This document shows, in pieces, positions 21,766 to 34,599 of a DNA stretch of 64,000 nucleotides (the stretch's first letter is position 1; each line of letters opens with the position of its first letter). A model generated the notes under the pieces. The model saw only the letters and a list, made by a program, of their open reading frames with translations, made no database searches and was not told the DNA's origin. The DNA is taken from NCBI GenBank assembly GCA_963691655.1, contig OY829328.1, forward strand, positions 11,424,704-11,488,703, in the 5' to 3' direction. Both the position numbers and the translations under genes were made by a program. Origin of the DNA: Toxonevra muliebris. Lineage: Eukaryota; Arthropoda; Insecta; Diptera; Pallopteridae.

Positions 21766-24700
21766 TTTCCCTGTTTTCACTAAGCTACCGAAGTGGCTTA
21801 CTTTTTATGTTCATCTCAATATTAATTATATCAATTATATACCTTTTGGTATATAATTGATTCTTGCAATCAGCATTTGATTGTTCAGCAGGATTGAAAA
21901 AAATATATACGCGATGATTTAGGATTGCGTACATAGTTCACGTTCCCTAGCCCAAGAGGAGTCAAAAAATGTCAACGTGCTTTTCCAGATTTAGCAGTTT
22001 TATTGTGGTTATCAGGGTACCTAACCTAAGGGTCGAAATTTCCTATATATGCTACTTTTTTACTTAAAAACATTATCGATAGTGGTATTTTTCTGCTTTT
22101 GGTACATTGGTACATGTTTTTAAAATTTGGTACATTTTGTGGGCACAGTTAGCTTTTATAATAATTAAGAATTGTAAACTTATGTTCAACATATTTTTTG
22201 TTGAAAAAGGTAAAATTTAAATATCCATATATAATATATAATGCTTTCAAAAAAATTGTGTGTCGGACGCTAAGAGTCTCATTATATCTAGTCGGCCAAA
22301 AACTATTTTTAAAATACAAAATATATTTCAATAAAGGATGTGGTCTGGTGTTTCTGCCTAATTTTTAAGGTTATTTCGGGAGTTTTTTATTATAACAAAA
22401 TAAAATGTGATCATTTCATTTGTTTTTTTGTTGTTATTGACATTTTTAGCTGTACAAAATATTGCTTTTGGAATTTATTTTACCATATAGTACTTAAAAT
22501 CCTCTTAAACAAAAAATTTAAATGGATTATTGTTGGCTTGTCGTTCTAGCAGGTAGTAAATTTAAACATTTGTATTAAAGAATAACAAAATGGCAGACTT
22601 CCAAATATTTTTTAAATCGCCTTGTTTTTTGCTAAAAAACGTTGTAAAAAATAGGAAATGATGACAATAACAAATATATAAAAATAAACAATTCTACTAA
22701 CAGCGAGAGCCAGGCTTGTAAAATAACACATTAAAATTCAGCCCAAAAAGTTCTATAGAATTCTCTCATAACCCGGAGCCGGTCAATAAAACGTTGTTTC
22801 GAGAAAAACGCTTTTTAAGTTTTAACAACAGATAAAGTTTTCACAACAGGCGCTCTCGATTAATATTTTGAGTTTTGGTCTGAAATTTTTACAGTATACT
22901 TTCAAGTATACTTTACAGTATACATTCAATATATTGTACCTTCGAAATGCATTTAAAAAAGTAATCGATTTTTTGAAACTCGAACACCAGACTACATAAT
23001 TAATAAATAACTATTAATGTTATTTATTATATTGGTACATTTTCCCTCCATTTGGTACATTTTTTTGTAAATATTGGTACAAAATATAATGAGTAAGTGG
23101 CAACCATGCCTAAAAGTTCCATTGAATGTCGGTTTTAGTATGATCTAGTGCGCTAGAGATTGTTCAGAAAAATAATGAGAGTAGGCAGCAATGAATTTTT
23201 CCAACCCCCCGTTACTATAAATCACATTAAAATTCAAAAATCATCAAAATTCAATTTAACTCGCTTCTCTATACAATTGTAGTTCAATTTCGTAAGTACT
23301 GAGGGTTGAAATTTTTTAGTTAATCCCTTTGCCTACCAGACCACCCCAAAGTCGAAAAATCTTAACTTTTGCAGCCCGTTCTTTTTGCTACAATATTTTG
23401 GGAGTAGGTGGAGCTATAGGTCCAAAATTTGCGGGCAACCTTCCTCTTTCCAAAAAAAAAAAAAATATAGTCCACTTCGACCACCCACGCCACCAACTAA
23501 TCTGACGGGGCCTCTATATCCCAATGGTCGTCAACGGTAAAAATCAATGACATATTCCAATTTTGTTAACAGGTGAATTTATTTGGAATGAAAAGAAATT
23601 TGTTTATATTTTTGATTGATGCATTGAACGTTCCCTCAAAATTTAAAGCTTTACCCGGGTCAATAATTTTGGTTGATAACATGGTTGCATAGGATAGTAG
23701 TATTTATTTTAGGAATATATGTTTTTATATTTGATATATGCTTTTAGTATTATTGTCAAAATATTAAGAAGCAACTATGTGTTCAAAAGCAGTAACCGCT
23801 TAAGTCTGAAAAGCTCATTTCAAGTGAACACGGTTTGAAGTTAATGTGATTAGTTGCCACTCTACGCAAGCGAATGCGTTTCACGTACATGTGCATTGGA
23901 ATAAAAAGAATGCGATAGTATTTATAACTCAATTCTGCGCATCTGTTTTGACTTCAGTGCTGCATACAGAATATCTACACATCTGTTTCAAGCATTATGG
24001 AATGCGTTCGCGTGCTGCTAATGTGAGAAAATATTCGCACATATTTTGAACTTTGACGGCCATTGGGACATATAGTTCCTACAATTTTTCACACCTTTCG
24101 AGGTAAAATACATTTTTTCGCGACTCTTTTGTTTGCTAATTTGGAGTCGCTGAACACGAATCCGGTGTCAGATTTGCGAAATTCCCAGCGGTTTAGGAGC
24201 GGTCGTCACAGGGTTAAAATTAAAGAATCATGAAAGCGCTGTAAAATATTGTTGCTAAAAAATATATGACCAATATATTATTTCACACTGAAAACCAACA
24301 ACAACCACCAAAAAGTTACACAAAACCACACTGATGGAGCGTAAGAATATTTCTACAATTTTCCAAGAAGATCCTCGTTTTTAACGCTAAAAAATTGAAG
24401 CTTTTGTTGCAATAGAACAAAAAACCAACAAAAATAGAAAAACAAAAGTGAAACCAAACGAAAGTTAAGTCAACAACCAGCAATTTTCTGTATGCATTGG
24501 TGATGATGATGATGACAGTTAGTTAAACAAAATGGAGATAATTGCAACCGTGAGACAGTTACTAGATTCATGCATACATTTATACATACGTATGTATATT
24601 CATATTACAAATAAAGTATGAACTTTCGCATTTATATTTTCGTGTAGTTTTTTTTTTGTATTTATTTTAGCCAGCGCCAGCGAACTTCAAACCAAAAAAT

Positions 24701-25096
24701 AAAAATTTTTAATATTTACTTGTACGTATGCATGAAAAGAATGTATGCATATGTGTGGGTATGTGTAAATATGATACTTCAAGTTCATCATATCAAATGC
24801 GGGGTAGTGAGAATGCAGAAAGATAACGATTGACGTCGTTGTTGTTGCCTGTTGGCTGTTGCTGTTGTTGATGTGAATGCGTGTATAAATGAGAATGAGA
24901 TAGTAACATCTAAACTATCTACGGCAACGTCGTCACATTACCTGTCAGCTGCTAGTCCAAGGTACCAGGTTATAGCTTCTACTCTTGCTGCTTTACTGAT
25001 TATTGTCTGCCTCTAAGTTTATGTGAATGTGTATCTTTCTCGTCTCTCTGTTTCCCCATCTGTCTGTCTGTTTGTTTGTCTACTTTTCTCACCTCA
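21766..25096. other. Non-coding DNA, no gene seen
   Basis: No coding signal. A dispersed repeat (23640-23715) is listed separately. CATA/TATG microsatellite lies at about 24574-24605, and GTT/CTG tracts at 24837-24872. Confidence 0.5.
23640..23715 (+). repeat. Dispersed repeat pair, copy 1
   Basis: The about 75-bp segment containing CCGGGTCAATAATTTT, GCATGGTTGCATA-like and AGTATTTATTTTA blocks recurs in the same orientation at 28310-28385 with scattered substitutions. It has the look of an old transposon terminus, but neither copy could be extended to a full element. Confidence 0.6.
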
Positions 25097-25168
25097 TACA
25101 CACACACACACCCACATTCACACATACACACACACACCCCCACATTCACACATACACACACACATACA
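25097..25168. repeat. (CA)n microsatellite with duplicated unit
   Basis: Two copies of an about 32-bp unit (CACACACCC(C)ACATTCACACATA) lie head to tail inside a CA-dinucleotide tract. A CTG/CTT-rich trinucleotide region follows at 25320-25350. Confidence 0.8.
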
Positions 25169-28100
25169 AGTTCATCTGTTTCAGCGTTTTAACGATGATG
25201 ATACTTTCCACCTTCGGTAGCATTTATGCACAATAAAACTGACGCTGATTAAGCCTCCAGTCGTATGTCAGTACCATATACAGCTCAAATAGAAACGAAT
25301 GTGGATCATTACTCAGGGCTGCTGTTGCTGCTGATGCTGCTGCTGCTTCCAATGATGAAATAGAAGAAGGTTGAAGGTGGAGGTGAAGGATGAGGGTTTA
25401 AGAATGAAGAGCAGCAGAGTACAAATAAACAAAATGCAAACAAAAAGCAGCAACTAAAATGAAATAATACGAAAATGCCTGAAAACAACGAATGAATGAA
25501 TGACGAGGAAAAAACCTTTGTATTTGTATTTTGTTGTTGTTGTTCTTTTTTTCATTTTGTTTTTGTTTGCTGTTGGTAAACATAACCTCTTTCATTTCGC
25601 AATTTTTCTCGCGTCGCTCACTGAAGTATCATTAACGTTGCAAACGCATGAATTGTCAGTTAAATGACAGTGAAAGTTTTGATGTGTTAGTATACTTTTT
25701 TGTTTATAAGTATGCATGCAGTTGTATATGTGTGATTCCATTTTATATTGATGCATGTACGGGTGTGTATTTATATGTGTTTATTGAATAAAGTATAAAA
25801 GAAAATTAAGTTATATTTATATTCTACATAGTAAAGTTCTTATAATATTACGCTGGCATAAAATGATTAACAAATATGAATTAAAGAAAATTAAAGCCCA
25901 TAGAAAGAAAAAATATCACAGAGATTTCTTGTCGAGAGACTGAGTGAGCAAAATTTTGAGTAATGAATTTCTAAAAATTCAGTTCTATAACCGAAAGATT
26001 ATTTTTATCAAAACGAAGTTGATAATATTATGATTTTGTTTTATGAATAACAACAATAATAATTTTTCGTAATTATCTCCTTTTTTTACTTTAAAAAATT
26101 TCTCACTTTATTTCTTTTAAAATATTAATCAACAAAGATCTGGCAATGATTTCTATATCTCAGTTTTTAACTTTTCCAGCCTGTGAATGCAGGATTGTCT
26201 CAGCAGCACTATGACTTTCAGAATTCGAAGTTATAAACTAGTTACTATAGAAAAAAGCAACGGGTTGCCTTCTTCTAAATAACATTTCTAAGGCCGGAGG
26301 TAAATTCGCTACCCAAATCATTGGCTTTGTATCAGCTAGCAGTTAGTCAAATAGATGTGGAACAAACTGTAGAAGCCATTATATTTCTAATGCAAATTAC
26401 GGGGTTATTGAGATCGTATGCCGATTTACTCATATTCATGCTTGAAATTAATTCAAACTTTCGTATATATGCGTGCAATATTTACTTTACATATACATAT
26501 ATAGCCACATATGCATGTATGCCTTTGAATTTCTGGATCCCTGGCAATACTATCAGTTCTTTTTTAAATTATTTATTTTCATTTGTTTTTTGATGCTTGT
26601 GAAGCCAAACCTAGAGAAGTATGAATAAGAAATTTACAATTTTAAGGTTTACATTTTTTTTGTTTTGTCAGAAACTTCATAAATTTTTAAATAAATTGTG
26701 CTGCGTGAAATTTCATTCGAAATGAACTTCACTACTTTTTGTTCTTTTACAAAAGTTTTTTGTTTTCCGTTTTTTGATGCTCGTTTTCCATTTCCCTTTT
26801 GCCATTTCGTTTTGTTTTTCTTTGTTTGATTTGGTTATTAAGCGCTATAATATTTTTTCCATTTCTGTTCGTTGTTGTTGTTTATTTTCTTGTACATTTT
26901 TCTCCTTGGTGATTTTCCGGGTTGACATACCAACAAACCAACCAACAGGTTGATTGATGAGGTGTCAAAATTTAAATATTACATCATTTGAAGTATTGAA
27001 TTTATTACGTTATTATTATGTGCAAAAGATGAAATTTAATTTTCATGCATACCTATATAAATACATAAATTTTATTAGGAATCAATGGAGAAAAGAAAGT
27101 TTTCATTTCTTTTTATACGTAAGCATTTAATTTGTAAGTTGAGTATTTCTTGGAAATGTAAAGAATTCAATAATAAGAATTTTTGTTTATTTGCAAAAGG
27201 TAAATTGAAAAACAAAGCTCCTTATTATTATGTAATCTAATATAAAATATAATTCAATGAATTCACCCAATGCAATTATATGTCGAAGGAAATTCTATAT
27301 ATTGATAAGTCGCATCTACGGTGCGTATGAGTAATTCCAATTTAGCTCTCAAGTGTTAAATGTAGTGTGCAATCTAATCTAATATTAAATAATGCATTTA
27401 CAGGGTATAGCCAAAAACTAATGAAATTGAGTATCTGTAAGAAAATGGAAAAACAGTAAACATAAAAGTTGAAATAACAGCTGCTGTAATAGTTTTTCTT
27501 CTTAGGGTAATCGGATCGTATGAGTAATAAAAGTTAAATCAATATAGCAACAGGTTTATGTAATATTATTACGAAATAAAGCATTACCGAAAAAAAGTTA
27601 TATGTGTATATGGGCCGACGGTGCGTATGAGTGATGACATTTAGTAGAAGTAATAAAAATACTACTGAAAGCAAATTAAAAACTTTGGTTACTAAATTAA
27701 AATTCTTGAGCACTTAAAAATTTATACAGATTTATAAATCAGTTTACAGTTTCTTATTTATTTATGTTTCAAATTTTTTCAACTCAGACTCCCTTTCGAT
27801 TTTTGGTTCATAAGATTCGTGAATGGAAACCGATTGCTACATGCAGCATATCACTAGGAAAGTTATATAATTCCCCACATTTTTGTTTGATGACCTTCAT
27901 CTTCAGGCAGGGCCCAATTAAGATCAAACTTAGGAAGCTTCAAAAGCTTGCCTGCTATTGGAGTGTTGATTGATTTGTTGATTAGTTACGATGGCTGAGT
28001 CACATCAAGCTTACTTTGGGTCATAATTAAAGCTTGAAGTTGTTTTAAACCACTTCCCACTTATTCATCAAAGCCTGTACTAAACCCACCCCGTAGAATC

Positions 28101-28309
28101 TAGGTATCCTACCAATTCTTCAGACTAACTGCTGAGCATTCAGATTAGCTATCGAGGATATACTTTCTCAGAATCTAATATCTACCTACTAAAGTTGAGC
28201 TTTTGCAAAGGAAATCCGTAACTTCAGCTGTGAATTTTAACTCTTTCCGTCGCGGTCCTAGATGGCTTGTGTTTTTGGCAACAAAGTTTTCAAATACCAT
28301 TATTAAGGG
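25169..28309. other. Non-coding DNA, no gene seen
   Basis: A motif CGGTGCGTATGAGT recurs at 27318-27331 and 27609-27622, with a partial GGATCGTATGAGT at 27509-27521. The rest is AT-rich and holds no gene that I can recognise. Confidence 0.5.
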
Positions 28310-28385
28310 CTAAACGTAAAACCGGGTCAATAATTTTTGCTAGGTTGCATGGTTGCATAAGATATTAGTATTTATTTTAAACACA
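28310..28385 (+). repeat. Dispersed repeat pair, copy 2
   Basis: Direct-orientation partner of 23640-23715 (ACCGGGTCAATAATTTT at 28321-28337, then GCATGGTTGCATAAGA and AGTATTTATTTTAA). Confidence 0.6.
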
Positions 28386-28539
28386 AATTTAATTTTTACA
28401 GAAAAGCGCGCAGTTTCTTAAACAGAAGCAGAAATGTAGATGATTAGCTTGTTGTATTTTTTGCTTTTCACTCTTCATTAAGTACACACATGGTTCAAAA
28501 ATAGATTTAAGTTTAGGTTCTGATATTTTTAGACCAGGA

Positions 28540-28620
28540 GGTGACCGTAGTCTAGTGATGCTGGACTGCTATACAGGGTGCCCGAATTCAATGCTCGGCA
28601 CACTCAAAAATCAAAAATAG
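28540..28620 (+). mobile_element. Possible tRNA-like SINE head
   Basis: A-box-like TAGTCTAGTGAT (28548-28559) shares TAGTCTAGTG with the head of the SINE at 12388-12399. A B-box-like AATTCAATGCTCGG follows at about 28585-28598. Downstream sequence is unlike the first SINE, so this may be a different SINE sharing a tRNA-type head. Confidence 0.4.
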
Positions 28621-31600
28621 TAAATAAAAATGTTTCAGATTCGGCAACTGGATTATACTGCTGGTTGCCAAATTACTCTGCGCGACAAATTGAGAACGAC
28701 TAAAATTGATCGGGATCAGGGTATGCTTCTTAGATAGCGAAAGTACTTCAAAGTACTGTGGTTAATTCTGTTTTGAGCCTCATCGTCGAACTATTTTTAA
28801 CGCCGTCGCGCTTGATAATTGGGTCTTCGAACATTTAACTAATGAAAATACTTTATGTTGCCAATCGATAACAAATAGAAAATGTATGTGTTTTATTTAA
28901 TAATTTTTTACTCAGGAAATGAAAATTTATTACGTATTTAATATTTTTTAAATGCCTTTTCCATAAACATACGGACATAGTTATATAAAAGTATTAAAGA
29001 AAATTCTTTACCACTAAAAAAAATATAAAAATCAACTTTGTTTTTATTATTATTGATATTTTGTGTGTGTGTGTGTGTCTTTTCTTGTTGTTGCTCGTGA
29101 TATTTTGTTTCACTAGTTTCAAAAAAAAGGAAATAAACTTAGCTAAATTATACCAAAACAGTGAATATGTGAATGTGTGCGTGTATGGAGAGGATTGTTT
29201 TAAGTAATTGATACCCATTGAACTCCAAAAATATGAATGGCTTGGTGCCGTTTGATTGTGTCATTACTATTTGGTGTTTATATGGTTTTGTTATTTCTAC
29301 TATGTACATATGTTATTGTTGTTGTAGTTATATATTTTTATGAACGAAATTGGTTAGCTTAGTTTATAGTGCCTAAATGCATAAACTTGAGTTGTTTATA
29401 CTTATGGCAACGTTATTTAGCTTTATAGCTGCATTACGCAGCTGAAGTTGTTGGTACGTGTGTGCTCCTATAACAAAATTAAAAAAAAAACAAACAGGAA
29501 AAAAAAGAGTGCAGACGTCATGTTTTGTTTTTGAGTAAGTCATAAATTAAAGTAGTGTATTTTGTACTTTGGCCCATGCTTTTTTCACTTTTCGTTTTTT
29601 TGTTTTTTTTTGTTCTTTTATGTGCTTCGATTGAAGCAAGCCATGAAAATAAACGTTTAGGTTTTTAAATTTGTAACAAATTGCTTGCAATAAATTTCTA
29701 TTTTCTCGTTTAGTTTTCTTCGTTTTTATGTTCTCTGCATTTGAAATCGCTTGCTGTAATAAAATATTTATGTAGCTTATTTAAAAAAAAACACTGTGTT
29801 CATTGTTAATTGACCTTAAGACTTGATAATAAACAACGTGGGTGTTGGTTGCTAGATGGCTAGTAGAAATTTGGGAAGAAGCGAGAATCGAGAGCATATT
29901 TTGCCACAATGTTATTTACTGTTAGAATTCTTTTTGTTTTTTACAGTCGCGACGTGTTTTGTCTGCAAGTATGTTTTCGTTGATTGAACTCTTTGTATGT
30001 CCGTTTGTCTTACACGTGGTATGAGTAACTTGAATGTACTTTAATTGAGTACTTGGTAGTGAATTCGACGACGAAGGAACAGGGGGAGTAGAAGTATTAC
30101 CGTGCATTTGAAAAACTTCTTAATTGCCAAATTAAATGTTGCTGTTTTAATGTTAGTATTTTTGATCCATTTTACTTCAAATTTGTTGTAGATTGCAGAG
30201 AAAGCAGAATTCACGTGAAATTTTGTATAAAATGTATTAAGCAATTATTTTTACATGTTATCAAAATGTTTTTTTTTTATTTCCAGCATTTACCATAGCA
30301 AAAATTATCTGTGAATTATTTATTCATTCGTGCAATACGAGTAGTTTAGGATATAAATTGTGTAATGAAAGCTTGCTTTGAACTCTACACTGACGGGTCT
30401 AGTATAACTAATTATTTCTGAATCACTTCAACTTCTTGACGAAGACAGTGCTTTCCTGGCATTTAAGAAGTTTCTTGCCTTTTTTATGTCATTAACTTGA
30501 CATTGGTTTCAAATCATGAAGGAATGAAGGGCCATACTAAACATTGCTCATGAGAAACCAGTTGCTATGCCCCGGCGAAAAACTCTCTCATCCTGACTGC
30601 AGGACCCGCGGGACACCGGAGAGTAGAGCACATATCCACATATGCTGAAAACTATACAATACAAGTTACAGAAGTTGCAAGTACTTGGTAGAGATAATTA
30701 CCCTCTCTCACTTCCTCTGCCATTGATCGAATTTATTTCAAAATCATACAGAAGATATTCTATGACAACATTATCCAAGATTTACAGAATATAAAATTCC
30801 TTATTCTCAAGGGTTGGAACCATTGACAAATTGAGGATGTAGTAGCAAAACGCTGCGACGCTTCAGTTATTCTCTGACAGTTAATCTTATCTTAATTAAA
30901 CTAAAAATAGAAGTGATGGCATGTCTCAGATAGCATCTATCAACGATCTGTTTTTTCAACATAATCACTAACATATCTTTGAATTCTTCGGAATTAAAAC
31001 CCAAATGAGAATTGAATGAAACAAACTTTCCGACCATTATGCCAAGCAGATAGGTCAAACGTCAAATACGCCTAGAAACAGCAGCGGTATGGTAATGGGA
31101 GCATCAAAAAGCAACGACGAACACAGCAATAATAGTACAATAGTTCTTTGGCTTCCAGAAGATATGGTGATAGTGTACATTAAAGACGCTACGAAATCAC
31201 TTGAAGTTGGACAGAATTAATATTGTAATTATCAGGCCAATATCTAAAATCATAACTTAGACAAAAACCAAACTTAAAATTAGAGTAAACCTCAAATCAA
31301 AATCTAAACTGAAAACCTAATGAAAATTTATACTAAAATTCCGACAAAAGCAGACCAAAAATCCAAACAAATTTGAATAAAAATTTAGACCAAAACTAGA
31401 AAGAAACTCGCGTCAAATCTCTGATCAATACCTACATAGAAAATAGATTAAAACTGAAAAACTAGCAGCAAAACTCAGAACAAATTCAAATAAAAAAATC
31501 ATCATCCCAATATTCAGACCAAAAAACCAAACAGAATTCGGAAGAAAAGTAATATTGACAGCTACTAGCCCCTCTCCATTTGAATCTGCGCCTTCGCTTG

Positions 31601-32368
31601 CGATTAGTAAACTTTAACAAACTTTGAGTAAAGCTAGACGCAGTCACATGTTCCTTTTTGGAGAACATCAAGTTGAAGCTTTTGATATGAGAGCAATAAC
31701 CGCACATCAAGACTTTAAAGAGTGATTAGAAAATTTGTTTGCCTCTTTATAAGAACTTAAAACTCAAAAAAGCCTGTATCCACTCGCCCAATTCTTTTAA
31801 TTTCATTATTGTCTACTTTCTGCATTAAAGTTTTTCATCATTTTATTTATTTTACAAACTTTATTGTACTAATTCCAATTATATTGCTAACAAACTACTA
31901 GCTAAATTATGATAAGACAATATACTTCCCAAGACGCGTGGAGAGATCAATGAAATAACACACCTACCTACCTAAGGTAAGATACTGTCATAGATTCTAC
32001 TACTAAAACTAAAGCTTTGAAAACTAATGCAGTTCAAGATGCTATTTTCAGAGAATATCTGGATTTCTTTTAGCACGAAAATTTCGTATTTGCGAAGGCA
32101 ATGAAAAATATTTTTACTTCTCCTGTTAGATCTTCAAATTAACAAATACAATGATTTGAAAAAACTTTTATTTTACCACGTTTATATCAACTCGCTTTCA
32201 GTGGTGTCTGTCTGCTTGTTCAGGTGAAATTAAGAAATCGATTTTAAACTAACTTCCTGATGAGTTTGAAACTTTAAACATAGCTCAGAACTGGATGACA
32301 ATGTGATATAAAATATCTAAAATATATATAAATATAATATAATATTAGCGTTTATTTTTTTACATACA
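28621..32368. other. Non-coding DNA; weak transposon traces
   Basis: A (GT)n tract lies at 29062-29078. At about 30385-30405 a + frame reads LYTDGSS, recalling the YTDGS start of LINE RNase H domains, but the frame breaks at once and nothing else supports it. The 30540-30620 and 31050-31200 stretches are slightly GC-richer and unassigned. No gene is seen. Confidence 0.45.
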
Positions 32369-32575
32369 CAATAATTATAGTACAACATACTTTCAGGCTA
32401 TAGTATAAATATTATTATTATGCAATAATTATAGGACAGCGTACTTTCAGGCTGGGGAATAAATATTATTATTATACAATAATTGTAGTACAGCATACTT
32501 TCAGGCTGGTGTATAAATATTATTATTATACAATAATTATAGTACAGCATACTTTCAAGTTGGTATATAAATTAG
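32369..32575 (+). repeat. 54-bp tandem repeat, about 3.8 copies
   Basis: Units beginning CAATAATTATAG start at 32369, 32423, 32477 and 32531, an exact 54-bp spacing. Each contains TACTTTCAGGCT (TTTCAAGTT in the last) and a TAAATATTATTATTAT tail. Units differ by few substitutions, so the array is young or homogenised. Confidence 0.9.
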
Positions 32576-33586
32576 AAGTACGGTGTTAACTAACAGATGG
32601 TATAGCTAATGTAAAGTTTGCGTTGAGGATAATTAATATGGCGTTTTGGAAAGTAGATATTTGTCAATAAGATTCATAGATCAAAGCATTGCATTCATCG
32701 TTCGGAAATGTGTCAGTACATAAGCAAACAACATTTTTAGTACACTTTCGTACAACTAATTCTTTTTATGTGATATTATTTCAAAGAAAATTATAACTGT
32801 GCTGCTTTTCTTATTTGGTTATTATCGATTACACAGTGCAACACGGAAAATTTACAAGGCTTGGGCCTATATAATTGTTGGATTGGTCGTAAAAAATTTC
32901 ACACACACAAGACTAAAGAGCAGAAAATAATAATTTACATAAAAAATATTTTTAAATTAATAAAATAATTTCTCCTAGCACCATAGAGATTTATAACTTC
33001 ATACAGATTCTTAACACCATACAGATTATTCTGAAAATTTGTTGTTCTGAATTTTAGTAGGTATGAAAATACTTGTATGATTTTAAACGAAAAACGTGGG
33101 ATGCATATGTGAGAAATTATTTTATACTTTTTAGGCCATTTTAAAAACGTGGTATATTAAAAATATTTTTTTATTTAAATTTTTTATTAAATTTTTTTTT
33201 AGCTTGAACAAAAACAAAACTTTTTGCTGAAATTCAACCAAATTTCCAAACAAAATCTTATTTACTATAAGACTTTAAAAGTTTTCTTTACCGAATATAT
33301 TTTCTAAGAAAACAGGTAATTCCTAAAAATGCTTAACATTTGCTCTATGATTTCACTTTTCGCTCTTATCGCAGCAGTATTGTATTCTGAAATGACGTCA
33401 TAAGAATTTTAATAATGGTATTAATGTTAATAAACAAGTAAGAAAATCACTTACGTATACACAGGGAAGGACAAAAGTCTACATACACTACCGGATTTTC
33501 AGTTTCTCTGAACCTAAGAATGTAAACGAAAAATTAGGATTGTAGTTTTAAAAAGGAAGGTTATTTATTTATAACCAAGACTTTGA

Positions 33587-33636
33587 AAAATTAACAACTA
33601 GATTTAATTTTCATAGTCTACAAAAAACATAATAAA
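33587..33636 (+). repeat. Tail fragment of the ribozyme repeat family
   Basis: ACTTTGAAAAATTAACAACTAGATTTAATTTTCATAGTCTACAAAAAACATA, read across these positions, is nearly the same as the tail of copy A (34052-34106). It lies 75 bp upstream of copy A in the same orientation. It is either a separate 5'-truncated copy, or one end of a terminal direct repeat/partial head-to-tail dimer. Confidence 0.75.
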
Positions 33637-33711
33637 TTGATTGAATGGGGCCTGATTCAGAAAAATGTCATCTAGAATCATTTTGCTAAAACACACACAC
33701 ACTCATGTACT

Positions 33712-34106
33712 AGACTTTGAAATAACGAACTGTTATGCAGACTAGTAGTAAGGAAAAAAACACAACAACAAATAAGTATACAGAACGGTAGTGATAGTTT
33801 TCTTTCAATATTTCTATTCAGTGAAGATATTTGGAATCAAATCTGGAGTTCTTGGTTATGATTTCAAATATTACTAGCTTATATAGGATATTGAAAGATT
33901 AAGAACTATCACTAAAATCACTGATGAGGAATAGTGGCGGATTCCGAAGCGGCCGTCTGATTTGCCCGTCTCTGTATATACTGTTGTTGTGATGACTACA
34001 CATACACGTTCTTTAAGCCTGTTACACATTATTTAATGGAACAATATTCATGACTTTGAAAAGTAACAAGTAGATTTAATTTCCATAGTCTACAAAAAAA
34101 AAACAT
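33712..34106 (+). mobile_element. Hammerhead-ribozyme repeat family, copy A
   Basis: The copy starts about 33712 (ACTTTGAAATAACGAACTG) and ends in CATAGTCTAC plus an A-rich tail (34081-34106). It is non-coding, and homologous along its length to copy B on the other strand, with one about 16-bp deletion near 34034. Together with the tail fragment it lies inside the Tc1-like element, so it inserted after that element. A short outer pairing AAGAAC/GTTCTT (33901-33906 with 34008-34013) encloses the ribozyme. Confidence 0.85.
33915..33963 (+). ncRNA. Hammerhead ribozyme, copy A
   Basis: Elements in order: stem I AAATCA (33915-33920), CTGATGA (33921-33927), stem II GGAAT (33928-33932), loop AGTGGCGG, ATTCC (33941-33945). 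Then GAAG (33946-33949), palindrome CGGCCG (33950-33955), TC (33956-33957) and stem I TGATTT (33958-33963). Stem I and stem II pair without mismatches. Conserved-core bases C3-A9 and G12-A14 are intact; A15.1 is G (wobble with U16.1). Predicted cleavage is between 33957 and 33958. Such short palindromic stem III forms are known to act well as dimers (newt satellite 2 type). Confidence 0.85.
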
Positions 34107-34128
34107 AAAAAAAATATACTTCAATTGA

Positions 34129-34215
34129 ATAATAGCTCTTGAAGAAACCGGAAGCTTAGTTGCCTCAATGCCACGTCGACTACAAGCATGTATTGACTCC
34201 AAAGGAAAGTGACAT
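34129..34215 (+). pseudogene. Tc1-type transposase C-terminal scrap
   Basis: The + frame reads LVASMPRRLQACIDSKGSD, matching the usual Tc1 transposase C-terminus (a segment of form LVxSMPRRxQAVIxAKG). It lies upstream of the longer transposase relic in the same orientation, so it probably comes from a different Tc1-like copy. Confidence 0.65.
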
Positions 34216-34599
34216 AAAATGTTATTGCTCATGCTAATGAGTTAGTCTTTAGACAGATTCGTAATGTATGAAGATTTTTGAAATGTTCATTTTTTGTTAT
34301 ATTTGTGAATTTACCGTTATGTTGTTATTGAAGTAAATTTTGTAATATTTTTTTAATAAATAAATAATTATAATTATTGTTTATAAGAGTATTGACGTAT
34401 GTTAAATGAAATCCGAAATAATTGTAGGGCGTGCAAAACAAAGTGTAACTCTTTTTCAAAAATGAGCTGGTGAAGTAACCATAGTATTTATTAAGTATCG
34501 GGTACGTTGGATACACAGAAAATTAAAACATGAAGACAAACTAAGTTTTTCAATATTTAAAAGAAATATGTATTAAAAACCTTGTATATATATTATAAT

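Noticed and set aside
30385..30405. YTDGS motif of an RNase H
   Set aside because: A single five-residue match with immediate stop and no further domain sequence; kept only as a trace in the region note.
32266..32290. CTGATGAGTTTGAAAC resembling a hammerhead core
   Set aside because: CTGATGA and GAAAC are present but no stem II can form between them and no stem I partner exists.
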